Below are positions 45,059 to 58,500 of a stretch of DNA of 64,000 nucleotides, in pieces. How positions within the stretch are numbered: the stretch's first letter is position 1; each line of letters begins with the position of its first letter. Position numbers and translations under genes: made by a program. Origin of the DNA: Misgurnus anguillicaudatus (Eukaryota > Chordata > Actinopteri > Cypriniformes > Cobitidae). The stretch is taken from contig NC_073354.2 of NCBI RefSeq assembly GCF_027580225.2, positions 12,249,501-12,313,500 on the forward strand, written 5' to 3'. The notes under the pieces were generated by a model that was not told the DNA's origin, ran no database searches, and saw nothing but the letters and a program-made list of their open reading frames with translations.

Positions 45059-46540
45059 TATACACATTTTAAGAAATCAAATAATTCAATTTTGACAGCT
45101 GTGGATTTATGTTGACTTTTAACAGAGATAGAGACTGTGTTAACTAGCTTCTGTCTGGACTCCTCTTTTACCTTCTTTCCTTTTTGGACAAGTTAATTCA
45201 GTCTTTACCCTTCCGACCCTGCCAAATTCCCCAGAGACTTGAATAGAAACTCATTACCAGATGTAAGATTGCATAAAACATAAAGCAATGTTTTTAGGTA
45301 TCTGTTTAAAAGGGTGAACAATAGAGCAAGAACAGAAGATCTGCAGTAAGAACAAAGGAAAAGAAAGCTGGAGCTTATTACACCTGAATGCCAGGATGAC
45401 TGAGAAAAAGTGTGTTTTTGCAGATAATAGTTTGGTGATTAGGTATGAGTGAATACACATACTGATTAAATTTATGTTGAATCGTAAAATAATCATATTT
45501 AATTTATTAAAAAAAATAATGTTAATGTATTCAGTTAATGCCCTGAGAGCAAAAAGCATAGACCTTTAATGTTTTTGAATCAAGGACCCCTTGCTGGATC
45601 GAGAGACAGAGTAGGAGCCCTATTAGATGTTTTTATAGAAAGTGAGTTGCAGTTGAAGCCACAACATTTACATTTTTTAAAACGAACGATAATAGGCAAA
45701 CCCCCTGTTGAAGAATCAGCAGGGACATTTCTGCATAGTCTTTTGGGATGACATGCTTCATATCTAAAGAAACTTTACAGATATATTGCCTCCTTTTATG
45801 AGTGTTAAAACAGTTCTGCAAAGACAAAAAAAATCAAAGATCAAATTTTTATTTCAAACAAATTAATTTGTGCTTAAATTCAACATATAAGCCATTCAAG
45901 CAAGTACAGCCAGCCAATCTGGTGCCTGAAACTCTAAACACCGTTTCCTTCCCTTGAGGCCACTCGTTACAGAGTGATGGGCCTATAAAGAGTATGACAT
46001 GTTTCTGTCTTCCAGACAAATGTGAAGCTGCACTTTGTGCCTCTAACGAGGGAAAATGGAGGAGGAGAGCGATGCATTCGCTCTTACTGGGTGGATTTGT
46101 TCCCTCGTCCACCCACCAGCCATTTCCATGCCGTCAGAAGAAGACCTCTTGCTGAGAGAGGTCATGTCTGCGTTCATCACTAAGATAAGACTTTGTGTCT
46201 GTGTTTATGACTCTTTCTACATGTAGGTGTGCATTTTATGGACTTTAGGGCAGGTTGGAGTTCATCTGGGCAATGTGTTTTGGGCAGGAGAAATGATGCA
46301 GGTCCTTGGCGAGCTCTGGACTAAGTGTGGGTGTTGGTAAAGAATATCAAAATTTTAGCTTTCATTTTTCATCCTTTCACAGGTAGTGAACTTGAACCTA
46401 CACTGTAAAAATGCTGGGGTGTTTCAACTCATAATAAATGGATAACATATGGACAAACCTAACTGTTAGGTAGTAGCTGGTTTATCACTGGTCCAAGTTG
46501 CTTTACCTGCTAGTAGGGATCTGAGAGAGTTGGCACCCTA
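45059..46540. other. Intergenic, possible conserved block at 45880-46140
   Basis: No gene or transposon end recognised. 45880-46140 is of balanced base composition and lacks repeat character, unlike its surroundings. It might be a conserved non-coding element. Confidence 0.3.
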
Positions 46541-46545
46541 TTATG

Positions 46546-49312
46546 GATTTGGTCTGGTCTTGGTCTCAAAACTCTGTGGCGCCGGTCTTGATCTGGTCTC
46601 GACACTGAGATGGTCTTGTCTTGGTCTAAACACATTCAATTATTGGCCTTGTCTTGGTCTCGACATGCTCTGGTATTGGTCTTGTCTTGGTCTTGACATG
46701 CTCTGGTATTGGTCTTGTTTTAGTCTTGACACAATCTGGTATTGGTCTTGACTTGGTCTCAATATGTTCTGGTATCGGTCTTGCCTTGGTATAGACATGC
46801 CTTGGTATTGGTCTTGTCTTGGTCTTGACATGCTTTGGTATTGGTCTTTTCTTGGTCTTGACACACTCTGGTATTGGTCTTGACTTTTTCTTGACATGCT
46901 CTGGTATTGGTCTTGTCTTGGTATCGACACACTCTAATATTGGTCTTGACTTGGTATTGCCACCTTTTGGTATTGGTCTTTTCTTGGTCTTGACATGTTC
47001 TGGTATTGGTCTTGACACACTCTGGTATTGGTCTTGTCTTGGTATCGGCTCACTCTAATATTGGTCTTGACTTGGTATTGCCACGCTTTGGTATTGGTCT
47101 TTTCTTGGTCTTGACATGCTCTGGTATTGGTCTTGTCTTGGTCTTGACACACTCTGGTATTGGTCTTGTCTTGGTATTGACACACTCTAATATTGGTCTT
47201 GACTTGGTATTGCCACACTTTGGTATTGGTCTTTTCTTGGTCTTGACATGTTCTGGTATTGGTCTTGGTCTTGACACACTCTGGTATTGGTCTTGTCTTG
47301 GTATCGACACACTCTAATATTGGTCTTGACTTGGTATTGCCACGTTTTGGTATTGGTCTTTTCTTGGTCTTGACATGTTCTGGTATTGGTCTTGGTCTTG
47401 ACACACTCTGGTATTGGTCTTGTCTTGGTATCGACACAATCTAATATTGGTCTTTACTTGGTATTGCCACGTTTTGGTATTGGTCTTTTCTTGGTCTTGA
47501 CATGCTCTGGTATTGGTCTTTTCTTGGTCTTGACACACTCTGGTATTAGTCTTGACTTTTTCTTGACATGTTCTGATATTGGTCTTGTCTTGGTCTCGAC
47601 ACACTCTAATATTGGTCTTGACTTGGTATTGCCACGCTTTGGTATTGGTCTTTTCTTGGTCTTGACATGCTCTGGTATTAGTCTTGACTTGGTATTGACA
47701 TGCTTTAGTATTGGTCTTTTTTTAGTCTTGACATGCTCTGGTATTGGTCTTTTCTTGGTCTTGTCACACTCTGGTATTGGTCTTGTCTTGGTATCGACAC
47801 ACTCTAATATTGGTCTTGACTTTGTATTGCCACACTTTGGTATTGGTCTTTTCTTGGTCTTGACATGCTCTGGTATTGGTCTCGTCCTGGTCTTGACACA
47901 CTCTGGTATTGGTCTTGTCTTGGTATCGACACACTTTAATATTGGTCTTGACTTGGTATTGCCACGCTTTGGTATTGGTCTTTTCTTGGTCTTGACATGC
48001 TCTGGTATTGGTCTTGTCTTGGTCTTGACACACTCTGGTGTTGGTCTTGACTTGGTATTGACACGCTTTGGTATTGGTCTTTTTTTGGTCTTGAAATGCT
48101 CTGGTATCGGTCTTGTCTTGATATCGAAATGCTTTGGTATTGGTCTTGACACACTCTGGTATTGGTCTTGACTTTTTCTTGACATGTTCTGGTATTGGTC
48201 TTGTCTTGGTATCGACACACTCTAATATTGGTCTTGACTTGGTATTGCCATGCTTTGGTATTGGTCTTTTCTTGGTCTTGACATGCTCTGGTATTAGTCT
48301 TGACTTGGTATTGACATGCTTTAGTATTGGTCTTATTTTAGTCTTGACATGCTCTAATATTGGTCTTGACTTTGTATTGCCACACTTTGGTATTGGTCTT
48401 TTCTTGGTCTTGACATGCTCTGGTATTGGTCTTGTCCTGGTCTTGACACACTCTGGTATTGGTCTTGTCTTGGTATCGACACACTTTAATATTGGTCTTG
48501 ACTTGGTATTGCCACACTTTGGTATTGGTCTTTTCTTGGTCTTGACATGCTCTGGTATTGGTCTTGTCTTGGTCTTGACACACTCTGGTGTTGGTCTTGA
48601 CTTGGTATTGACACGCTTTGGTATTGGTCTTTTTTTGGTCTTGACATGCTCTGGTATCGGTCTTGTCTTGGTATCGACATGCTTTGGTATTGGTCTTTTC
48701 TTGGTCTTGACATGCTCTGGTATTAGTCTTGACTTGGTATTGACATGCTTTAGTATTGGTCTTATTTTAGTCTTGACATGCTCTAATATTGGTCTTGACT
48801 TTGTATTGCCACACTTTGGTATTGGTCTTTTCTTGGTCTTGACATGCTCTGGTATTGGTCTTGTCCTGGTCTTGACACACTCTGGTATTGGTCTTGTCTT
48901 GGTATCGACACACTTTAATATTGGTCTTGACTTGGTATTGCCACACTTTGGTATTGGTCTTTTCTTGGTCTTGACATGCTCTGGTATTGGTCTTGTCTTG
49001 GTCTTGACACACTCTGGTGTTGGTCTTGACTTGGTATTGACACGCTTTGGTATTGGTCTTTTTTTGGTCTTGACATGCTCTGGTATCGGTCTTGTCTTGG
49101 TATCGACATGCTTTGGTATTGGTCTTGACACACTCTGGTATTGGTCTTGTCTTGGTCTCAACACACTCGATTATTGGTCTTGTCTTGGTCTCGACACACT
49201 CTGGTATTGGTCTTGCCTTGGTCTTGACATGCTTTGGTATTGGTTTTGGTCTCAACATAGTGTGTTGTTGGTCTTGCCTTGGTCTTGACATGCTCTGGTA
49301 TTGGTCTTGTAG
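46546..49312. repeat. 33-bp minisatellite with 429-bp higher-order repeat
   Basis: About 84 units of a T/G-rich 33-mer (tattggtcttgtcttggtct plus tgacacactctgg). Each is built of three related 11-mers, since some units lack one (22-bp spacing near 48141). Variant types (cacactc, catgctc, atcgaca, attgcca) recur in order. The block starting at 48277 repeats at 48706, a period of 429 = 13 x 33. The period is a multiple of three and poor in stops, so spurious ORFs of 384 (plus) and 466 (minus, 11-residue repeats) codons arise. Confidence 0.97.
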
Positions 49313-49795
49313 TGACGGGCAACAATTAATGTAATGATCTTCACACAGGGCACCAAGTGGGTGTCCTTTGGTTAGCCAATACCTCTGCATGCTGTTTCTT
49401 TAAAAAATTACGATCACCTTGACTTCAGATGAGAGGGAAGGTGGTTTGGATGGATTGTAAAGGGAAAAACTGTGGACCAATCAAAATGTCATTTTCTTCT
49501 CAGCTTTGGCACTAAAAGATGTCTGTCAGTTGTCCGATGGAACTGAGCATTTGTTTGTGTAAACCCACCAAAATCCAGTCCCAATGTAGCGTACCATTCT
49601 AAAAAGCAGTTGGGGACACATGAAATGCTTGTAATCTGCTGTTCGCTACAGGCTTGTCTTGGTCTCGACATACTCTATAGTATGTGATTGGCCCAGGACA
49701 AAAAGAAAAGGAAGGAACCCAACACCACGCCCACCTCCCAGAGGTCATCCCACCAGGGTTAGAAAATACAAAAATCCAAGATCAATAAATCTGTT
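49313..49795. other. Non-repetitive interruption of the minisatellite
   Basis: Unique-looking sequence separating two parts of the array. A single unit remnant (cttgtcttggtctcgacata) lies at ~49653, so the interruption may be two insertions or a duplication of the flank. No ORF or TIR recognised. Confidence 0.6.
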
Positions 49796-50055
49796 ATTGG
49801 TCTCGTCTTGGTCTTAACACACTCTGGTATTGGTCTTGGTCTCGACACACTGTGTTATTAGTCTTGTCTTGGTTTCGACACATTCGAGTATTGGTGTTGT
49901 CTTGGTTTCACCCCGGTCTGGTATTGGTCTTGTCTTGGTCTCAACAGGCTCTGGTATTGTCTTGGTCTCGACATGCTCTGGTATTGGTTTTGTCTTGGTC
50001 TTGACAGACTCTGGTGTTGGTCTTATCTTTGTTTTGGTTTAGGTGGTCTTGGTTA
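49796..50055. repeat. 33-bp minisatellite, distal part (about 8 units)
   Basis: Same unit as 46546-49312 but more diverged (cattcgagtattggtgttgt, accccggtctgg), as expected for the older edge of an array. Confidence 0.93.
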
Positions 50056-51644
50056 CAACACTAGCTGCTAGTATGCTTAACAACTAGAAACCAATTAAGG
50101 CTTTTGGTTACATGATCAGTTTTTGAGAAAACAACATATTTTAATCAACAACACAGTCAAAAGCAGCAATCAATGACTCATATAGTATGTGGGTTGATAT
50201 CATTATCCACAACTGTGTCTCCTCCAGGCTCGCATTATACAGTGTATGCTTGCACATGTCTCTTTCTTTTGTAAGTAGGACACATCTGTACTTTTGCTAC
50301 TCTTGTGAAAGCCGTTGTCTTTTGTTTTTAGATCCCTTTATCCTGTATATGTCTCTTTGACTTTGTCTCGTTTAATCTTTATTATCATTATGAATGAATG
50401 AATGCGCTCACATTGCCTAAAGTGACTGCTCTGATAGTTCTGCTGCAGTGGCATCTGTTCGTCTTACCTGCACAAGCAAATATCTCACTATGGCCTCTGG
50501 GGCGAGATTCTGACCCACTTAATAAAAATACATCAGCTAAAAATTCCTCCTTTGAAGGTGCAGGAATAGTGTGTCTGTATAATTTCGGCAACCGTTGCCA
50601 TGGTTTTGCAAATTAAACCAGCGGTCTAGGATCAAATTTGATGCAAGCTCAGCGGGACTCTGAAAGAATGTTTAAACATCCAAAACTAACACAGGACCTT
50701 AACAGGTAGAAAAATATGTTACCTTCACTCTTGTTTGAGGTTTTATTTAATATATTGATTGTAGTCATGAGTAATGAAACCTGACTTTAGTAGACTTTAG
50801 TATTCTTGGTTGGTCCTGATACCAATACAGATAAACGCAAAGAAGATTCAATTTTCTTCAAGCTATTGTGCAGAGACTGAAGATGATATGCCAATTTAAT
50901 TTCACGATAAAAGCTACACAAAAGGTTCACCACATTGTTCTACAATGTAAAAAAAACACTATTGGCATAGTTTACAGAATAATGTGAAATAAAGTGTTAG
51001 TGGTCTATAAAATAAGTTTTATTTTTATATAAAACTTTTTTAAAGCCAATTTACTGGATAAAAATAAATATATGCATTTAATTTATAATTTGAAACATGC
51101 AGCAATTAGTGCAATTTAATACATTTTTTAATATCAAAATAAAAAATAAATCAAAACGTTGTATTATCACATGTTTATGAGTATCCTACACTGAACAGTA
51201 ATTTTTTTTTAAACTTACTAATTTCTTTTTGTTGCCTTAAAACTGAATTACATTTCTGAAACTCAAATGGAATTGAAAAGCAGATTCAATTTTGAATGGT
51301 GCACAACCCTTTTCTGTGATTTTTCTGTGCGCGGTCACAGTATGAACCCACTTCTGTTTGCTTGAGTGGGTTTTGTTTTAAACATAAAGCCCATTCCTGT
51401 TGTGAGGGCTCTTATATGGATAATGCATTTTAAGACTGAGATCGTGTAGACATTGTGTGCAAAGTAGAAACCGAGAGACGAAAAAAAAAAAAAAAAAAAA
51501 AATGGGACGCCACTCTGTTTTCTTTCTTATTCTGTTTGTGTGACTTTCCAACTGTGTTCAGCAGAGCAGTGAAGCGAAGCAACAAACTTCAGAGCGAACT
51601 GGTCCTACAGGGCAATGTTATGAACTGTGTCTGGGTAGACACAA

Positions 51645-51675
<31 letters not shown>

Positions 51676-53919
51676 ACAGACACAGGTCACCGGTGCGTGT
51701 TTACATCTCACAACACCTCATTTCTCCTGCAGCTACCACACTGAGAGTGGGCAGAAGAGCTGGAGACCAAAAGCTCTTTAGATAGTTCTGCTTATTTTTT
51801 TCTTATGTAAAGTATTAAATACTCCATATTTGTTGCTTTAAGGCCATGTATATATTAGTGTCCTTTATATTCTCCTTCTAATGCTACTGTCCAAATGGTA
51901 AAAGTCTGTATAGTCCCAAGCACAGAAGTTAAACATGGACCACTGGCTATATGTGTGATGCTAAGGCCAGCGCTATCTCATGGCTATTTGTACGTATATT
52001 ATTCATACGTAATTCATACACCCACATTTGTACATTTTTGTACAATTTGCCTATGACCTTGGGATGTTGGGGTTAGGGGCGACGTTAAGAGTGGGGTTTC
52101 TTTATTTTTTATGATAATTGGACATTTTTTTGTACCATTAATTTCATACAAATTAGCCAACTACGTAAAATACGTATGAATTCCCGTGAGATCAGGCATA
52201 AAATGGGAAACACTTCAGGAGTTCTGAAGTCGATCTGAATGATTGAATGCTTTATGATTGTCAGGAGATGTACAATGTAAAAAAACTGCACCATTTTTAT
52301 AAAATCAACATAATTTGTTAAGTAAGAGTAACATAAAAAATAAGTTAAACCTTTTCAACTTTCTAACGTCAAAATTTAAAATAGTACTTTGAATTGACTT
52401 GCAAAACCAAGCTGGATTTTTTACAGGGACAATGACTTTACATTTTTACACCCCTAAAATGACATTCTATACGGATTCCCATTTTTATTCCAATTTTTCT
52501 ATTTACAATATTTTTATTTTTAATGTACATATCTTTTAAGTAAGGGATAATGTATAGGCAGCCAGTTGTTATTGCATAAATAAGCAATCAGGACCCGACG
52601 AAAAGCAGATATTACACAGATATTTACCTTATAAGTAAGGAACATTAAATATTAATTTGTAAAATTTTATTTGCTTATATTTAACGAATGCAGACCTTTT
52701 GCGGAGAAAACCTGTTTACTTTCATTTTAAGATAAGACAAGAAGTTTAAATGTCACAAATACACTATTTGGATTAATCATTTAAAATTATAATATCAAAT
52801 ATTTATTCAATATTTATTATAAAAAGACATTAATGCCTTATAATTTTTTATAAAATATAATTTTTTTGTATAATTAAACTTTACCTGTCAAAATGATTTG
52901 TGTTTTGAGTGGTTGTTATCTGGGAATAACAAACCTGCAAATTTCTCGACTGGCCAATCAGAATCAAGCATTCCAACAAGGCATGTAATAATTATTGTAA
53001 ACCTTGTATTACAATATTACCATTCTTTCTATTAAATTTCAATCCATAGCTGTGTATTTGACCAATGAATTGAATTAAATTGACAAAAGGAAACAAAATT
53101 GTTCATCAAGCCATTTCATTTAAACAGGAAAGATGTAGAAACACATTGTGAGTGCTGTTTTCATATTTACAGATCACTACACTCTTTGTCTCTGTGGGCC
53201 AGAAATTCTCTAAAACGCACTTTTGTGTATGGATTTTATACCCACTCACTTCATCAAAGTGCTGTCTGTTCTCTCTGTATCGAATAATAATCATTCTCCA
53301 GTCATGCCTCCATTGAGGGCTCAGTAATCACCTCCTGCTTTCATTTGCTCACTTTACCCAAGTCTCCCTCACATTTCTCTGTTTCACACTTGAAAACCTC
53401 CCTGAACTGGAAAAAGGAAGCCAGATAAAGTGCGACTGCATTCCGGGGCCTCGGGGGGCACCAAACTCCTTACCGTCAATGGCACCGGGACAAGGGATTT
53501 ACATATGAATACATCTGAATAATTTCACATTAACCTTCCGCCCGCTCTTGCTTTTGTTGTTTGGAACACGTATTCTAATGGTGACATTACAATTCAAAGG
53601 CTTGTAGAACAACCACAGCGAGCAGTAATGTCAAACTCCGCCCTCATGTGGTTACCTGGCTTTGTAATACGAAAGCCATTCATGTCACAAGTGGGTATGC
53701 AAAAATTTTTTTTTTATGATAGTTTTATTTTGGTGCACATTAAAGCTTGGTTTGTAATGTGTTGTTTGGGGTTTTCTGCTTTCTATGGGAGTGGACAGTG
53801 ACCCAAACTGCTAAGACCGAAAAGTGTTAAACAAATTGTGCTGTATGCTTTAAGTGTCCTACAGACCTACAAAAAGGTTTTGTAAAAAAGTCATGACCTT
53901 GCAACATACACAATACATC
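50056..53919. other. Intergenic stretch, mostly AT-rich
   Basis: No exon recognised. It contains an A22 run (51481-51502), a (CA)15 tract (51646-51675), and the small TIR element at 51967-52198. At 53290-53690 there is a block of balanced composition without repeat marks, possibly conserved non-coding. Confidence 0.5.
51967..52198. mobile_element. Small TIR element (MITE), 232 bp
   Basis: GCGCTATCTCATGG near the left opposes CCGTGAGATCAGGC at the right. Inner tacgtat and cataca/ttgtac motifs are paired in inverse order. The central gttggggttaggggcgacg is seen in many fish MITEs as I remember them. Confidence 0.6.
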
Positions 53920-55533
53920 CAGGGCCGCATTAAGAGCTCACTGGGCCCCGGGGCTATGAATTACTGCAGCCCCCCCCCCCCCCCAACACCACTTTAGGTC
54001 ACCAACTACAGAGAGAACACATTTTTCTAAAACACTGCTGAAGTTGTTTTACGTAAATATAATCTAGAATAATTCAGAATAACAGTTGCACGAAAAAAGC
54101 TATTAGATTAACACTAACCTGTAAACATGGCTTGCTAATAGCGAATATAGGGGTGGGCGATGAGCTAAATGTTTTATCATTATACGAGTCATTTTATCTA
54201 ATAATGATATACTTCACAGTCAAGTTATATTACTTTTAATAAGAATTTTATCATATGGAAATTTAATGCCACTAACATTTCAGAATTCTTTTGACCAATT
54301 TCCATATCACAAAAAAATAATAGTCACTTAAGAAAATAATCTCAAGCTTACTGATGACAAGAGTTACAATTAATAACAATAGAACAAAGGCACACAAGAA
54401 ATCGACCTGCTTGAAAAACTTAAAGCACTGAATAATATTATATTGTGTAAAGTAATCAAATATACAGTACCTATCTTTCACTATAAATTCAACATTCATT
54501 CTTATTTATTTTACAAAAGTGATTCAGTCAATGGCAGTAAATTACTTTATTTCTGATGTTTGATTTATTTATTTATTTATATTTATTTAAGGTTTATTTG
54601 ACAGGGACAAATGGATAAAACATTGCTTTATAAAAAATACAAAGTAGATTCCATGCATACAGGTTTATAGCCAAGACTAATTTGCAACCCCTGTCCCTGG
54701 TTAGGCTTGTAAGGTTAAAACAGAGATTACAGAGTATTGAAGCACAAATTTATAGCTATTAAAATATATACAATAAATACATCAAATAAGATGTGGGCTT
54801 AAATAGATGTAGTAGTCACTATAACACAGAATCTAAACAAATGTATACATTAAGTTGTAGCCTGTATAATCAGCGTTCACAAAGTTGTTTCAGTTTTAGC
54901 CATTGCTTTAAATGTGTATTAAAAACCTTGAGTCCTTTCAGTGTTTTAATTTCTGATGGTAAAGCATTCCACCATTTTATGCCATTTTAAAGTGATGTCT
55001 GACCAAATGTTGTTCTACGTTTTGCGACTATACAGCCTATACAGTGCGGCGCGGCTTTTTATATTGCTAAGCAACCACCGAGTAAGCTGTCTTGTCAATC
55101 AAATATTGACGCGTGAGCGCTCTTTTACTGTTAACTGTCATATTAGCAGAAACTTTAAAAATAGGACGCTTGCTCTGACCTTGTTTGAGGGTGAGAGGTG
55201 CACAAAGACGCAGGAGAAAGTGAGCGAGTGGAGTCCGGTTCTTCAAAGCCCTTGTAAACTTCCCTTACCACAACGTAAGGCCCGCCTCTCCCCTCATTCG
55301 ATTGGACAATGGGCCCGACGCGAATGACGTCGGGCGCTTCTCCGCTCTCAGCGCTTCTTCAAAAGCGCGTGCTGCGGCTGGCGGCAAAAAACTAATTTGT
55401 AGGGGGCGTGGTAAGGCTTTGGCAATCAGATGTCTAGTAGCAGTCAATCTGCTTCACAGCCAATCACGGGCCCCCTACTTGTTCGGGCCCCGGGGCTTTA
55501 GCCCCGCCTAGCCCTATGGTTAATGCGGCCCTG
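53920..55533. mobile_element. Non-autonomous hAT-like element, 1614 bp
   Basis: CAGGGCCGCATTAA at the left is exactly inverted at the right (TTAATGCGGCCCTG). It is flanked by the exact 8-bp duplication AATACATC (53912-53919 and 55534-55541). The ends are G/C-rich (gggccccggggct on both sides) and a C18 run lies at ~53968-53985. The AT-rich centre (54540-55000) looks like separate, older repeat sequence. No transposase. Confidence 0.95.
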
Positions 55534-55541
55534 AATACATC

Positions 55542-58500
55542 AATGCATTATCCCTGGATAACTTTTGATAAATTATACTTTTGTGTGCTCTTACGTGCTG
55601 ATTGCCAATAAAACACAAACATTTGATGCAGTTTACTCATCACCGGGTATTTTATTGCTGGAGCTGCTCCATCATTCATTTTTAAACAATCTGCAAACCT
55701 AGGGTCGAACTGGGCCTTTCATATAAAACATTCGTTATTGAAATGCAGCAGGGAACAAACAAACTACATCCACTCTTCCATTAATGCTGGGTTGTATGGG
55801 AAGCTGAACATGCTTAAATTTCCCTCACAAACAAAAACACATTTCTTTGGTGATGTTGATTTCTCAATCTAAAAATAAACAACAAATCTGCCTTGACCAA
55901 GTCCTGTGCGGTACTGGCCATGACTTCTAACCTGAACAAAACACATTGATGGCCGTGCTCTTGTTCTTGCTCTGGTTGATGTGTGCATGCGCTTTTCCAT
56001 TAGTGCCAATACAAGGGCTTTCACTATACTTCCACCTGAGGTGATGTAACGGAAAAAAAAACATACTCGAAAATAACTTTCTGAAACTTGTACGATTTGT
56101 ATTCGGCTCAAAAATAAAGAGTGAGAAATGTGAATCTAACTGTTTGGGGGGAGCTCAGCGCTGCGTCGTTCTAAAAAAATTAGAACACATTGTTTTCTAT
56201 GAGTATACGCACACCGGCGTCGACAGGTGGCACCTGTCCACACTGCCCAGCTCACATAGTTTAACATTAAATAACATCATATTTGTCCCAAATCATTAAG
56301 GATTAACATTAGCTGCTAACGTATATTTTGCATTTTGAAGTAGACGCTATCTGACGAAGCTCACGCTATTTAACGTGCACTTCCGGTTTACGATACCTCG
56401 CGACTCGACGCGGCGCTGAGCTGCGTGTCCGGTGTGTGACCCCCTTGATATTATTTCATGCATTTTGACTTATTAACACTGTTAAAGAGTTGTATTCCTC
56501 ATGTTGAACATGGACAAAGGTTCAAAGAATCATTTGATGGAGTATTTCTGTCCCAAATACTGAAGTTTCAGAAAGTAATTTTTTTGACTACTGCTAATCT
56601 GTTGAATTATCAGTGCTGGAAGTACAGTGGAAATCCTAATATGGGCACCTTACCCAGAATAGCTAACTGTGTTAATATGTCAGAATGTACGAAATAGCAT
56701 TAAACCCCCCTTTAACATTTTTGTGTCCTTTTAAAAGTTTAATGGTTTAATAATTACTAAAATAGTGAATAGTGACCTCCTTGGTCACCATCCACCCCCA
56801 TAGTAACCAGAAAACCCAAAACAACACAAAATAAATCTGTGTTTTGGTTCTAAAGAACAAAGAAAGACATTGGGGATCAAACCTCATGAGTAAAAATTGA
56901 CAAAGTATTCATTTTTGTGTAAACGATCCCTTTGAATAGAAATAAACGGGCACTGGGGCCTTTAGTTACCATTAAATTCACCAGTAAATTAACATTAAAG
57001 TATTATAGAATGGCTCTGTACACCAGGTGCTATTTTCAGTAACGTATATGACGTTTTTTGTGCTTTGTGTGACAAACAGACCATAATTTAAGTTGCTATT
57101 CACTGCAAATATTTCACTCCATTGAACTTTCCATAAATCAAATATGGCACCATTAAACGTCATGGATTTAATGGCTTAGTCATATAGACCACCTTTATGA
57201 TACTTTAATGGTGCTTTATTTATCTTACATGGAGCTTGACAGCCCCAGTCCCCATTCACTTTAATTATTTTGAAAAGAATGACCACAGTCTAAAAATGGC
57301 TTGTTATTTTTGACCCATGTTGAATAAATATTGGACAGAACATACTGTTGGGTTAAAATTGACCCAATGCTGGGTTGTTTTAACCTAACCTTATTAGAAC
57401 CCATTCTTTTATATAAACAACCCAAGATTGGGTAATTTGTAACACAGCATGTGTTTTGTTCAATATTTACCTAAGATGGGTCAAAAATAATCAGCCAATT
57501 TTAGAGTGCAGTGTTGTATAATCTTTAAAAGATTAGCTTTTGTTTTACAAGATGTGATAAAAACATAATGTTAAGTGTATAATGACAGAATTTTTTTTTT
57601 TTTAAACTATACCACTATAAATCAGACTATCCTATAAACTAACACTTTAGCTAACTAACATTATCGCCGAAATACATTTTTTATTTAGTTTGCACCTCAA
57701 CAAGACAAATAAGGTTTAGTGTTAAAGATATCTTAACATTCCCTTATCAGATGTCTTTAAATTCCCTGTAGCACATTTACCGTTGCCATTTTGAGGATAA
57801 TATCAGTATTTAAGATCTGCAGACAGATTCAGCTTAATTCCCTTTCATTCTAAATGTGAATTATATCGCTGATACGACCATCTTAAGTCTTATCTCTTTT
57901 CTCGATGTATTTTGCAGGTGGCCGGGTGATGTGCATGGATGCAGTCATATGCAGCACGTACACGTGTTTGTCCCCGCTGCTCTGTGTTGCGGTACGTGGT
58001 CCCGTTGCCATAGTTTCCATTATGCACAATGTGTTTGTGATGTGAAGGACAAAGCAATGATAAGTGCTGTTAGGAGCTCTCTTTTTCTCTCTATCCATAT
58101 CGCTGTCCTCCACCCACTTCTCATCTCTGAAATGTCAGTAGGACCTTAGCAAGCGTACTGTATGAATGATACAGACACTACAGAAGAAAGGTCTTCTTCA
58201 AGAGCTATGACAAGCAAAGCAGATCTCCCTGCTGTTTGTGTGGACAGGAATACTTCACCCAAAAGTGTATTGTGTGTCATTATATACTCACCCTTATCTC
58301 ATTTTCAGCTCATATGAATATATGTTGTACAGAGAATACAAAAGGGAATATATCCTGGCCACAGGAAAACACTTTAGTTATATGCACTGTAAGGGTTAAT
58401 AAAATGGTCCCGCGAGTGGTACCCTTTCAAAACGTACACATTTGCACCTGATTTGGTCATATTAGTACATCAGATGTACCAAAGAGTGCATATTAGTACC

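Noticed and set aside
45254..45559. 101-codon minus-strand ORF
   Set aside because: AT-rich composition, no domain, no splice context.
48134..49288. 384-codon plus-strand ORF with repeated Gly-Ile-Gly-Leu-Val-Leu pattern, membrane-protein-like
   Set aside because: Generated by the 33-bp minisatellite, which is open on both strands. The hydrophobic pattern follows from T/G-rich composition.
51455..51781. 108-codon ORF starting KVETERRKKKK
   Set aside because: Runs through a poly-A tract and a CA microsatellite, so composition explains its openness.
57856..58149. Candidate exon of the gene neighbouring oma1 (dab1)
   Set aside because: The acceptor-like ttttgcag and ORF were considered, but the peptide (DVHGCSHMQHVHVF…) has no resemblance to the DAB1 phosphotyrosine-binding domain, and stops follow in related frames.
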